Assembly: GCF_003576645.1 (NCBI RefSeq)
Contig: NC_044917.1
Location: 13,630,557 to 13,694,556 of the forward strand
Length of the DNA stretch: 64,000 nt
Reading direction: 5' to 3'
From: Ipomoea triloba
Taxonomy: Eukaryota; Streptophyta; Magnoliopsida; Solanales; Convolvulaceae
Position numbers and translations under genes: made by a program. Numbering within the stretch: position 1 is the first letter of the stretch; each line of letters opens with the position of its first letter. Shown piece by piece: positions 22,291-32,882 of the stretch. The notes beneath the pieces were generated by a model. That model did not search any database. It was not told the origin of the DNA and worked only from the letters and a program-made list of their open reading frames with translations.

Positions 22291-22760
22291 GCCAAGCCCA
22301 ACTCTTAATATCCCATCACAAGTCCCCTAGTTCTATTAATCATTAACTAATGATTAAAAACAGTAAGCCCAAGTCCAAGCCTAGTCAACTTCCCTATTCC
22401 TTGCCCTAGTCAAACTTTCCATCTTCAGTTAACTGAATCCCTTGATCTCCCCCTCTCATCACGTAACTCCCGTTAAAATTCTCCTCCTTTATTAACATAA
22501 GATTATGGAAATCGTTCAAGATCCTCACCCTAACTCCCCCATAATCCTCCATCTCACGGCAACTCTCTCTCTCTCTCTCGATTTTGATCTCGACAAGAAA
22601 AAACACGTGTTAAAAATATGCAACAAATAGTAGATTGTACCAAGCAATCTCTAACCCTTACGTGTTGAATGTTATGACATCTGGTCTCCGCTGCAAAGTT
22701 CTTGTCCACGAGGTAGCTGTCATAGAATTTCTTATACCTCTCATCCTCATCTCCTAGGGG

Positions 22761-22844
22761 ATTCACAACTGTGTAGAGCTGTAATTTAAATGTTATTATT
22801 GTATTCACAACTGTGTAGAGCTGTAATTTAAATGTTATTATTGT
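22761..22844. repeat. Exact 42-bp tandem duplication over a splice acceptor
   Basis: 22761-22802 is repeated at 22803-22844. Each copy holds AAATTACAG followed by CTCTAC, the inferred 3' splice site of the last exon. The 42-base period recurs at six other places in the window. Confidence 0.85.
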
Positions 22845-23079
22845 TAGAACTTGTAGTTTTTTAAGGATGTAATTAGTTTTATAATTTTAACTTACAGTTA
22901 TCCAAGTTGAAGCAAACAGCCTTGCTGAAAGTCGGTCTTCCTCATTATGGTTCAGAATAGCTGCGCAAGCATCAATGATACTAGTGGGGATCTCGGTGTT
23001 TGGCTTCAGTAAAAGCATATCAGACCAGTGGATAACCCTTGATTCAAATCTGAATAATTTTTGGGCCCTGGAAACAGAT

Positions 23080-23280
23080 ATGCACAAGCTTATAAAATGC
23101 ACCAGTTTTCATGTTAAAACACACTGCTTAACACACCAAATTCAACTACTCTCGCAAAAACTCATCACCATGTGTATTAAAACACACTATTCCATGTATA
23201 AAATGCACCACTAACCCAATTTCAACACTACACACACCATGATACCCAAACACACCTAGTCAATTCTAATATGCATCAAG
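23080..23280. repeat. GCACCA/ACACAC-type minisatellite in intron 5
   Basis: Degenerate units such as AAAATGCACCA and AAAACACACTA make up most of this intron. They match the repeat in introns 1 and 3. Confidence 0.6.
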
Positions 23281-24066
23281 TAAAGACTTACGGATCAGGG
23301 TGAGGATTTTCTAACACCCACTTCCTTATTGCATCCTTAGTTGCATTGATTGGTGCATTTACATCTATTTCTGAGAGGCGCTGCCGCGGCCGAACTGGGT
23401 AGTATTCCACTACTGGCATTTTCCCTTGGTCTTTTGGGGGTATTTCTGTGGGGGGATTTGATGCACTGCCTTGTTGGATTTGATCTGGTGTGACCTGCTG
23501 TGTTCAATTATTAGTTTTTTTTTTCATTTTCTTTTCTGTTTGGAATAATTATAGACAGTTGCATTACCTCATCAGCTTGGGCCGTAGTGTCAGCTTCTCT
23601 TGGCTGAGCTCCTTCACCTTCATTAGCTCTGTCTTCACTTCCTTTTCATCCTTCAACTGTCTCATCTCCAAGAGCTCCATCATCAGCTACTTGATTTTCC
23701 TCTCCTTCCTTGGTTTGTTCACATTCATTGTAATTTCTTGCCACAGCACTGACATCATCCCAGCGTTGAGTTTGCTCCTCCTGTGTCAATCCAAGGCTAA
23801 ATGAAGGGACATCATTCAGATAAGTCCTTTTTTTGCACTGCACGCACGATCTCGTCAACTGCATTGAGGAATTCTGGGTAACCCCAAAATGCGTCTTCTT
23901 GTTGTGAGAAAGTTAGATGTTGGTCTTCTTGAGCCTGGAAACCCAGCAGTTGCCGTGCAGATTCAAACATCTTCTTAAACCTGTCATCTTCCAGGATTGC
24001 AGTTGGTGCGTTCTCAACTAGCCTTGCTATTTTTAACAGCCCCGTTGCAATTGTCCTTGTGTGGCT

Positions 24067-24184
24067 GGTGATTTCATTAATAAAACCCTGTATATACACC
24101 AATAAGTTGGTGATTTCATTAATAAAACCCTGTATATACACCAATAAGTGATTAATTTCATTAATAAAACCCTGTATATACACC
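24067..24184. repeat. 42-bp tandem repeat at the start of exon 4
   Basis: There are three copies, each with TATACAG followed by GGTTTTATTAATGAAATC on the minus strand. Each copy adds 14 codons in frame and supplies its own possible splice acceptor. The exon boundary given (24087) is the copy nearest the coding body. Confidence 0.85.
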
Positions 24185-24306
24185 AATAAGTGATTAGTAA
24201 TGCAGCATCAACCCTGTATATACACCAATAAGTGATTAGTAATGCAGCATCAACGAATAGATGACACCAATAAGTGATTAGTAATGCAGCATCAACGAAT
24301 AGATGT
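24181..24306. repeat. 42-bp tandem repeat in intron 3
   Basis: CACCAATAAGTGATTAGTAA and the following bases begin at 24181, 24223 and 24265, exactly 42 bases apart. Confidence 0.85.
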
Positions 24307-24339
24307 TTGTCAGATGATGTAGGAAAACACATCCATTAA

Positions 24340-24640
24340 AACACACCAACAAGTATGAAGATATGCACCAACATACTCAAATACAACTACTTACACAAAA
24401 TGCACCATCATACCCAACTCAAATACAACTACTTACACAAAATGCACCATCATACCCATTAAAACACACCATTAAACCTACTAAAATACACCAGTTCACA
24501 AATTAATTTACACTAGTAAGTAACCATACACAAATGCAGCTACTATTGTAAAATGCACCAATATTAGTAATATAATACACCATTCTACCTAATAATTACA
24601 CTAACAAATATCAAGATATGCACCAAGTAATGAGTAGATT
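24340..24640. repeat. AAATGCACCA minisatellite in intron 3
   Basis: Degenerate 18-25-base units around AAAATGCACCA and AAAACACACCA fill the intron. An exact 42-base duplication lies at 24376-24459. Confidence 0.65.
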
Positions 24641-25925
24641 GTTGTATAATTTGACATATTTTAAGATTTTTTAAAATGTTCAACACTGCATAACAGCAAT
24701 TCACCATGAGTGTGTTTGTAGATAGGTGTTTACCTGTAATCCTTCTCGCATGGGGGCGTCCTCTTCTTGTGGCTGTGGGTGCTGTGGTGGCTGTGGGACA
24801 TCAGATACTGGAATTGACAGATTTCCCTCCTCAGGTGGTGCATTTTTAAGCCTTAAGGCAGTATCTACATGCCCATATCCAAATCCTCTTGACTTTATCT
24901 CATTACGTTTTCTTTTAGACAGCAGCTTGAATGTCCAATTTTTGAAGGCTGGGAAGCTTCTTGGCACTATGCGTCTGAAAAGCACCACACGGTCCACATA
25001 GAATACCTGCATATTATGTTTGAGAGTATTATTAGTTGGATTGCTTTGATGGTTAAAGGTTTGGGAGGTAATGGGAGCAGCTTTACCATGAGGAAGAGAA
25101 TTGGTCCTCCATAGAGCTTGTCCGCACTCTTCATCCACACCTGCTTGCTACTAATCAATGCATTGATGACCATCTGACTCCAATTCAAATTTGGTATGTT
25201 GCCCACATCCAGGAGGTGGTCAATATAGTTTTGGTTCACATACCCATTGACCATTGGATCTATTAATACGCTCATCACCAGCAGGGCAAAATAGCGCTTT
25301 AACCATGGATCAGCAGCATCAACTTCTACCATTTTTCTTGTCAATGCTCTTGGTGTGATATATGCAGTTGTTTTTTCAAAGAACCACCTCCATTCTTTCA
25401 ATATTTCTAGCATCGCCTTCGCTGTTCTCTTTGTTATTTCAATATTTCCCTTTGGCAGGCCAAGAACTGCAGCAACATCATCAGCAGTTATATGGATAGT
25501 CTGTCCGTTTTGGAGCTGTAATATGCAGCTTCTTGGATCAAAGTTCTCGACTAACCATAGCCCCATCTGGTGCGGCAAGTTGGTGATTTGTAAGTCTAGA
25601 AGACTGCCTAGCCCAATGTCTTTTACAGTTTGGCGCTGTGTAGGGCTTAGTTTCTCTACAGCCTTGGTTAGTATTGTTGGAAGTGCCCTTATTTTTAGGC
25701 CATCATCATCTGCCCTCGTGGTGTCATCCTCAGCATCCGTTTGCTCTGGACTGTCAACCTCGTCTGCGTGGGCAGGTTGTTCTTCTTCAATCTGCTCTCG
25801 GTGGGGCTGCTGTGTTTGTTCAGCGGGTTGCTCCTCTAGTCGCTCTTGTCCTGGCTCTACAGTGGATGTCCGGGGCTCTTTGCTTGTTGATGTGTTTCCT
25901 TCCTCTATTGCCTTTCGCTTGCTAC

Positions 25926-26806
25926 CTACATGAGGTTTTTTAATTGAAATATAGGTGTACAGACATGAACTCTGATATACACTTATCTCTATTTGCATTC
26001 TAACAGTAGTAAAATGCACCATTTCCCCTGATTTCCAGTGGTGCATTTTACTACTGTTGGAATGAAATCAAAACACACACATACCGAAATGCATATACTC
26101 ACAAACAATGCACCAAAATACATAATAATATGCTCCAATTTTCAGATTAAAACACACCTCTTAACCAGCATACACCAATAACACATAGTACCATAAAATG
26201 CACTAGCATTAGTAATAGAATATACCACTTAACTAAATAAATTGCACCAGTACTCAGATTAAAATGCACCATTTACCCACCACACATGAAATGGAACTAT
26301 TCTTGTAAAACTCATCAACATCTATAATAAATCACACTATTATACGTACCAAGATGCACCACTGGACAGATTAAAACACACCATTCCCCCCTCCCATACC
26401 CAACACAGTTAATAACATGGAAAGCACTAATATAAGTAAAAACACAGCACTCTACGACTTAAAATGCACTAGTGGACAACCTAAAACACACCATTTCACC
26501 TAATGCCCAAAAGCACATAGTCATGCAGAATGACCTAGTCAAATATGTACAAATACACACCAGTCTACGATTAAAAAGCACCACTGCAATGCTGGAATAC
26601 ACCATTCCATCCCCAGCCACAACGATCCACCAAATACATATATTATTGCGAATTACACTAATAAAATCTCTAATACGAACCAGATTAATGTTTATAATGC
26701 ACAAACAACACATTACATGGTGCCCTAGTCTTAAATGCACTAATAATTTGCGATTTTTTGCCCTATTTTTGAAATAAAATGATGTGTTTAGAGTGTGAGA
26801 GTATAC
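25926..26806. repeat. Intron 1 composed of AAATGCACCA/AAACACACCA minisatellite
   Basis: From about 26000 to 26740 the intron is a run of degenerate units of about 20-30 bases, each with ATGCACCA or ACACACCA. The intron is 881 bases. The same repeat forms the body of the (TA)n element at 27.24-27.95 kb. Confidence 0.65.
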
Positions 26807-27099
26807 CTTTGCGTTTCGTCATTCTCGTTTCTCTGAAGTCGCCTTGTACATTTTGTATGTTGAGTGTGAGAGCGATCGGTGTTTGTGATGGAGTTCTACG
26901 TCTTCCTGGTGTCTAGTGTCCGTGCTCTGCGACAGCAGTTTTCGTTGTCATCGTCGTAAGATTTTCTTCGTTGGAGAACTTTCTCAGGGGGAATGGAGAA
27001 GTTCTGCTTTGGGATTGTGAATGGCGACGTGAGTGGGTTTACACCGGTTTGAAATATTGTGAATTCACAAATGTACTCTTCATTCACGGCGCGTGTTTT

Positions 27100-27193
27100 T
27101 TAGATTGGAGCAATGTGGAGCGATGGATTATCTTATCTAACGGTGTATAGTAGGCCACACAGCCGCTTGTAATAACATGTCCGCATGTGATCT

Positions 27194-27195
<2 letters not shown>
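27100..27195. other. Terminus-like sequence upstream of the mobile-domain gene
   Basis: Reading leftward from the TA array at 27196, the minus strand gives GCGAGATCACATGCGGACAT and then GCGGCTGTGTGGCCTACTAT. This resembles the right end of the neighbouring element, which reads GTTCAGGTGTGGCCGTGTGG and then CCTATTTTCAGCC. It may be the terminus of a larger element containing the gene. Confidence 0.4.

Positions 27196-27242
<47 letters not shown>
27196..27242. repeat. (TA)n microsatellite
   Basis: A TA run of about 47 bases separates the mobile-domain gene region from the next TIR element. Confidence 0.9.
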
Positions 27243-27245
<3 letters not shown>

Positions 27246-27945
27246 TTTTGGTTCAAATGCGGCAGCGAGCTCCGGTGCGGTCATGCGGCTTAATCAGCAC
27301 TGTCCAATTTCATTAATCTTACTGAAATTCGCGTATGTTTAAGTGGGGTTATTATGGTAATTTTAGTATTTATATTACATGAATTGGAATGGTGCATTTT
27401 AGTACATAGTGTGGTGCGTTTTATTACGTATGTTGGTGCATTAATTGTGTTGTAGAATGGTGTGTTTTAATCTATCAGTTGGTGCATTTTCATACGTAGA
27501 ATGATGTGTAACTGTGTTGTGGAATGGTGTGTTTTAATACGTCGTCTGATGCTTTTTAATACATTGAATGTGGTATATTTTAACACATGTGTTTCTAATA
27601 AGTGTGGTGCATTTTAATATGTATAATGGTGCATATTTTAGCACATGTTTTCTAATATGTGTAAATTAATATGTGTAAATAGTGTATGCTTATAATCTAA
27701 CATTAGGCATGTTGTGGTATATTTTAATACGTAGAATGATGTGTTTTATTAAGTATATATAGATGAATTTTAAGTGAATAGACGCATTTGGTATATTGTG
27801 TGGAATGGTGTGTTTTATCGATCCTCTGGTGCGTTTTAGTACGTAGAATGGTGTGTTCTGTAACATATATATATTGCGCGTTGATTTGATGAGTTGATAT
27901 GATCTAATGGCTGAAAATAGGCCACACGGCCACACCTGAACTCTA

Positions 27946-27948
<3 letters not shown>
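27243..27948. mobile_element. Group B (TA)n-bounded element with TGGTGCATTTTA body
   Basis: TA arrays lie on both sides. The left end GGTTCAAATGCGGCAGCG and the inverted right end GTTCAGGTGTGGCCGTG are imperfect inverted copies. The body is about 20 units of GGTGCATTTTAnTACGTAGAAT and variants. There is no coding sequence. It is the longest of the group B copies here. Confidence 0.6.
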
Positions 27949-27993
<45 letters not shown>

Positions 27994-28125
27994 ATACTAT
28001 TCGAATCGAATCTATCCTGATTCGTATTCGGATTCGAATAACATTCGAATCAAAATGTGAATTCGAATTCGGATTCGTATTTGAAATATTCGAATTCGAA
28101 TCACGAATCGAATCAGAATTATTTG
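27949..28125. repeat. (TA)n followed by ATTCGAAT-rich palindromic repeat
   Basis: After the TA run (27949-27988) the sequence is a dense set of ATTCGAAT, GATTCG and CGAATC words ending in GTTTACACCCCTAC. That ending resembles the termini of some plant hAT-type MITEs, but no matching left end is visible. Confidence 0.45.
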
Positions 28126-28372
28126 ATTTGTTTACACCCCTACCGTGCGATGATCAATGCTCTTTAAAAAAAATTCTAAACTAATGCACCTTAAACTTCT
28201 AATCTACGCACCTAAAGTTGGATTAACATAAATACGACTTTGTAGAGAAAATATTATAAAGAATATTGGTTGCGTTTTGGAACTTAAAAAAAAAAAAACA
28301 TGACGCAACTTAAAAGGAAAACGACGCACCTTAAGCTTTAGGTTCACTCGCGTTTTATAATATTCTAACAAT

Positions 28373-28379
<7 letters not shown>
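28126..28379 (-). mobile_element. Group A element fragment with CGCACCTTAA repeats
   Basis: It contains ATGCACCTTAAAC, CTACGCACC and GACGCACCTTAAG. The stretch 28170-28290 is an inverted, diverged copy of 51060-51175, which shares AGAGAAAATATTATAAAGAA in inverse form. It ends at a TA array (28380-28407). Confidence 0.5.

Positions 28380-28407
<28 letters not shown>
28380..28407. repeat. (TA)n microsatellite
   Basis: A short TA run lies between a group A and a group B element. Confidence 0.85.
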
Positions 28408-28589
28408 CACCACTCAATTTAAGAAACACACCACACAAATATGCACTGTGCACTGTGGTGTGTTTCTTCACATTGTGGTGTGTTTCATTGTGGTGTGTTT
28501 CTTAACATTGAGTGGTGTATTTCGTAACATTGAATGGTGTGTGATCGCACGGCCGCACGGGAGAGCACGGCCGCACCTGAACCAAAATC
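28408..28589. mobile_element. Group B (TA)n-bounded element, short copy
   Basis: The body consists of TGTGGTGTGTTTC units. The right end reads CACGGCCGCACCTGAACC before the TA array. The left end at ACACCACTCAATTTAAG lacks the outer CAGGTGCGG part, so the copy is probably 5'-incomplete. Confidence 0.5.
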
Positions 28590-28613
28590 TATATATATAT
28601 ATATATATATATA
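28590..28613. repeat. (TA)n microsatellite
   Basis: A short TA run is shared as the border of two group B elements. Confidence 0.85.
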
Positions 28614-28839
28614 GTAGAGTTCAGGTGCGGTCGGTGCAATTTACACCACTTGGTATGCAAATATATACCACATAGTGTTCGGAAATGCACAATTAAGGAC
28701 ATGTGAATTATGGGGGTGTTTTTTTGCGCTTTCATTGTTGTGCATTTTCCTATCACTAGTGGTGTATTTTGTTAACAGTAGTGGTGTATTTTGTTAACAC
28801 TAGTAGTGTAAATCGCATGGAAAGGCGCGACCGCACCTG

Positions 28840-28843
<4 letters not shown>
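28614..28843. mobile_element. Group B MITE, complete copy with clear TIRs
   Basis: The left end is GTTCAGGTGCGGTCGG, and the inverted right end is GTTCAGGTGCGGTCGCG. Both continue inward to ATTTACACCACT and ATTTACACTACT. TA arrays flank both sides. At about 230 bases it is the clearest reference copy of the group. The body has GTGGTGTATTTTGTTAACA repeats. There is no coding sequence. Confidence 0.7.

Positions 28844-28887
<44 letters not shown>
28844..28887. repeat. (TA)n microsatellite
   Basis: A TA run borders the complete group B element. Confidence 0.9.
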
Positions 28888-28889
<2 letters not shown>

Positions 28890-29602
28890 AGGATTGATAT
28901 TATTTGCCCATCATGGTTCATCCATGATTGAAGATTTTAGTAAAAAAAAAGTATAAGTCAATCTTTCCATGGACTGAAAGCGTGTAACATAATTGGCACT
29001 TAAGCAACTAAATCCGGTTAAATAAATTAACATGGACCAAAATTTCAAAAGTGAAATAATTTAGGGTTCAATAGTGTCTCATCATATATAAAAATAAGCA
29101 TATAGTATGGTCTTACTATTGATATGTCTAGCTTTGGGTTTAGTCTTCTGGTTTAGTTTTCAGGATTTATCAATATATGCACTATGTAATTTTGTTTAAT
29201 CACACTCTATAGTGTTGCTAGCTAATTGTACTTTAAAATTTGCATTATTTACAAAAATATCATCACATGTTTTCTCTAATTGCTTTAGTTTATAATATCT
29301 TTCAAACTAAACGTCTCTAGTTGGTTGCTACTTTTCTCATGGGCAGTGGTTCTTATCGAAGTTCGCCTATATACATATATATTGAATAATAATACTCCGT
29401 AATAATAATAGTTTTAATTAATCATATCAAAAGAAAGTGCATCATAGAGAAAGAAAGGATGAGTAGTAAATCACTCTCCAAAGCTTGACATAGAAACGAC
29501 ATGTATTGCAATCATGTGAGTAGCACCATTAGCAGATCAGATCTCTTAACAAAAGAGAAGCTAATGCTTGTTACATAAGTTTTTAGCTACATCTCTAATA
29601 TT
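28888..29602. other. AT-rich non-coding interval
   Basis: I see no coding region or recognisable repeat end here on either strand. Confidence 0.4.
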
Positions 29603-29716
29603 CTAAACAAGAGTATCGAAATAAGAGGGTGAAGGTTTTGTATGTAATGCATAGGTATTAACAAGTTGAACATCCGTCTTAACTTCTACATTGTCCAATT
29701 TCAATTCTTTGAACCA
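29603..29716 (-). pseudogene. RNase H-like fragment (downstream part), split by the copia element
   Basis: The minus-strand frame reads WFKELKLDNVEVKTDVQLVN and on to a TAG, resembling the middle of a plant RVT_3-type RNase H domain (WLKEL...VEVETD). The matching upstream part, WKPSSLVYIKLNINAA and then a stop, lies at 36664-36714 on the other side of the copia element. So the copia element inserted into an older RNase H-like pseudogene. It could derive from a LINE or a host gene. Confidence 0.4.
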
Positions 29717-29722
29717 AGATAG

Positions 29723-30656
29723 TGTTGGATAATTTGGATATAAGGCGTAGGGAAGTGATGAAATGAGATCTTCAGGCGTGTAATCACTTTCCTATAAGCT
29801 TTAAATCTTCCTCTATCGAAAGCAACGGGGTTCAAGATTTAATCTTATGGGATACAAGAAGATGAAATAAAATTCTTAAGCTGCTTTAATTAAGAACTTC
29901 TTATGTGGTTGAAGAACTGTGAAATATCAAGATATTCTGCAAGTTAATTGCATGCCGTGTTTTCAGATGTCACTCTAAATATTTATAGAGGCAAATATAG
30001 TTGTTGGAGAAGTTAAGACAGTTTTCAACTCTAGCTTCCAAAACATATATATCAAAACATATTATCGATGGAAAAAATAATATTACATGAACCATGTATA
30101 GCAGGTACGCTTTCGTAAAAATTGTACTATTCACATGTTACATACTTCATGCAAAAATGACTAAGTAAATATGACTAAATACATGATACCATGCAAAAGA
30201 TAAAAATACTATATTTATATATTTGTTAATCGTGTATGTAGTGCCATATACAAGACATTATGCGAAAATGCAAAAGGTGAATGTATTGTACATAATCAAG
30301 TCAACCCCGAATAGAGAACCGCCGAATCGTTAAGCACAAATCATGAAATGAAGCTGACACCGAATTGATAAACACGAATTGTTAAACAACGAATAGTGAA
30401 CATCAACACAAAATTCGAATTGTAAATTACAATTTGAAGTAAACGACTCGGAAATTAACCTCTCGGGTATTAACGTCTCGGTCTTAGAACTAAGTACTTT
30501 ATTTTCGGTTCCAACCGTACGCAATATTCATATTTCCCAATTTACTTTCTACCAAACTAAAATAATATTTATAACTCCACAACTCTAAATATTATTTAAG
30601 CTTTCATGGTAGACCAATTGAAATATTAATCTCCATTATTATATAAATATTCAACA
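29723..30656 (-). repeat. 3' LTR of minus-strand copia element
   Basis: TGTTGGATAATTTGGAT opens it and TATTCAACA closes it. It is 934 bases and aligns throughout with 35742-36642. Numerous substitutions and small indels separate the two LTRs, so the insertion is not recent. Confidence 0.85.
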
Positions 30657-31149
30657 TTCTTCCTCCATTTATATAGTAAAATTAATATTGTACCAAGATA
30701 AATCCAAAACTCATGCAAAAATGAAAGTGTCTTATAAATTGAACTTTCACATAGTATTATATGCGTTAGGTTAATTCGGATTGCAGTGATGGACAAACCT
30801 TGAATCACGCAGTCTCTCTGAAGAAATGTAGATATAACACACACAAGTTTTACAGTAACTACAACTCAAAAACTTAACACTATAAAGGCCCTGTGTCCGT
30901 ATCTATTCACGAGCATATCCAAGCCAAACCCAATGCTTGTTGAATTGGCCACACCTCATGCTCACCTAGGCTGATCTTTTATTTCATGCCCTTCATTAAG
31001 CATTTTTTCAAAAGATCAGTTAAGAGTAAAAGCTCATCCCTACAACAATGCAGACCAAGTACTGACCTTAGGGATACCTTTTAATTTAGTACTTGCCGCC
31101 AATTAATTAAGTACTCATCTACATTAAACTCAAGGCCTAACGTAATAAC

Positions 31150-31706
31150 TTAAGGGTGAGTTGAGCTTTCCTTCATCTCTTGACTACACTCGGGTTTTAA
31201 ACCTATCACTTCCGATGTCTTTAAAACCATGTCCCTTGCCAAGGCTTTTGTAAACGGATCCGCTAAATTGAACCGAGACCGTACAAAGTTTAGTGCTACA
31301 ACACCATTACTTAGGAGCTCCCGCACATAGGCGTCCCGCACATAGCTATGTCGCATGCCTATGTGCCTTGACTTGCCATTATAAACGTTGTTATACGCTT
31401 TGGCCAATGTAGTAGCGTTGTCACAATGTACCAAAACTAGTGACATCGATTTCGGTCAAACCGAAATTTCCAAAATTATATTCTGTAGGCACTCAGCTTC
31501 TTTGCATGCAGAATCCAACGCAATAAATTCATATGCCATAGTTGAATCTGAAATGTAACTTTGTTTCTTAGAAGCTCAGGAAATAACACATCCTCCAAGT
31601 ATAAAAACCTATCCACTAATTGAGGAATAATCTTCCTTATTTGATATCTAACTAGCATCAGAATATCCTTCCAGTATGGAAATATCTTTTGAATATACCA
31701 AACCAT
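31150..31706 (-). pseudogene. copia RNase H domain remnant
   Basis: Two open pieces occur. The second reads VHCDNATTLAKAYNNVYNGK, then SRHIGMRHSYVRDAYV and NLADPFTKALARD, the C-terminal part of a copia RNase H. It normally removes the RNA strand of the cDNA hybrid. The N-terminal portion (31476-31706) is in broken frames. This is the 3' end of pol. Confidence 0.75.
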
Positions 31707-31737
31707 AATTAATTGTTTTATTCAAATATTTCAATAT

Positions 31738-32136
31738 TCATTTTAATTCCATCCAATGCACTGTACTAGGATTACTAGTGTACCTACTCATTTTCCCTAC
31801 TGCAAATGCAATATCGGGACGAGTACTTGTCATCGCATACATAAGGCATCCTATCACTTTAGAATACTTCAATTGTAAAACCAGATCACCTTCATTTGGT
31901 ATTAACTTCAATAAAAGATCCATAGGAGTAGAAACAGGAAAACCACTAAAGTGATTAAATCTTTTTAACACTTTCTCAATGTAATGAGAATGTGTTAAAC
32001 TTACACCACCCTGAAGTTTAATTATTCTTATTCCAAGAATAACTTCTGCTTCTCCTAAATCTTTCATGGAGTAACTGGAACTAAGAAAATATTTAGTTTC
32101 CTTGACTTTTTCTAAATTAGTACAAAAAATCAACAT
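31738..32136 (-). pseudogene. copia reverse transcriptase, C-terminal part
   Basis: The frame gives MLIFCTNLEKVKETKYFLSS, then MKDLGEAEVILGIRII and IEKVLKRF, then GCLMYAMTSTRPDIAFAVGK. This is the region just after the YxDD box of copia RT. The catalytic box itself reads VDA at this position instead of the family's usual YVDD, so the enzyme is inactive. Confidence 0.8.
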
Positions 32137-32139
32137 GGC

Positions 32140-32882
32140 ATCTACTTATAAGCAAATAATAACCCCTTGTCCTTAGTTATTAAATTTGTTGTATATGCAT
32201 TTATCGGACTGACTTATTTTGTACTCATTAGCTAGCACCACTTGATCAAACTGATCATGCCATTACTTAGGGTCTGTTTTAAGCCATAAAGTCACTTAAT
32301 TAATTTGCAAACTTTATGTTCCTATCTTGCAATCACGAAACCTTCTGGTTGCTTCATGTAAACCTCCTCCTCCAATTCACCATTTAAAAATTATGTCTTA
32401 ACATCCATTTGGTTAACCACTAGATTGTGTATAGCCGAAATGGCAATTAACAATCTAATAGTAGCAATTCTAGCTACCGGAGCATAAGTGTCAAAGAAGT
32501 CAACTCCTTCTATATGCTTAAAGCCCTATGCGACAAGCCTGGCTTTAAATTTGTCGATTATACCATCAACTTTCATTTTCTTTTTGAAAATTCACTTGCA
32601 GCTTATTGGTTTATAACCATTTGGTAGATTAGTCAGAATCCATGTATCATTTCTCATTATGGAATCCATCTCATCATTAATTGCTTCTTTCCAGAAAGCA
32701 AAATCATGTGACTTCATGTCTTCCTCAAAAGTCTTAGGATCATCTTCTATATTAAAATAATATAGATTCTTGGTCTCTACAGACTCCCTTGATCCTTCAA
32801 TCAAATACATTTGGAAATCTGGACCAAATGTTTTTTCTTTTCTTGCTCTTTTACTTTTTCTAAGCTCAGGTTCTTTTGACAC
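32140..32882 (-). pseudogene. copia reverse transcriptase, N-terminal part
   Basis: The open piece at 32592-32882 reads KSKRARKEKTFGPDFQMYLI, then FWKEAINDEMDSIMRNDTW. This is the typical start of the copia RT domain. From 32590 to 32140 the rest of the palm region is recognisable only across several frames with stops. Confidence 0.75.

Larger units (their letters stand above)
22662..26822 (-). pseudogene. Plant-mobile-domain / Ulp1-like protein gene, truncated, seven exons
   Basis: The inferred exons are 26807-26822, 25087-25925, 24734-25006, 23568-24087, 23292-23494, 22896-23067 and 22662-22778. All introns are GT-AG and phases agree except for one base in exon 4. The product starts MTKRK and joins SKRK, a nuclear-signal-like cluster. 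An acidic Q/E-rich linker follows, then a plant-mobile-domain-like region (LWLVENFDP, ITADDVAAVLGLPKG, DPWLKRYFALLVMSVLIDP). Exon 4 has PSFSLGLTQ, seen in plant Ulp1-like proteins. Exons 6-7 (LKPNTEIPTSIIDACAAILN; LYTVVNPLGDEDERYKKFYD) look like the entry to a Ulp1/C48 cysteine protease fold. The catalytic His-Asp-Cys exons are missing. Exon 4 has an A7 frameshift near 23828-23834 and a TGA at 23646-23648. Such genes often travel with Mutator-like elements; no MURA transposase is seen here. Confidence 0.6.

Noticed and set aside
22406..22606. Possible further exon of the Ulp1-like gene (MEDYGGVRVRILNDFHNLML)
   Set aside because: It does not resemble the expected catalytic His/Asp/Cys segments, and there is no phase-compatible splice acceptor I could support.
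25355..25933. 192-codon plus-strand frame
   Set aside because: It is the antisense shadow of exon 2 of the plant-mobile-domain gene, which has domain motifs and splice sites.
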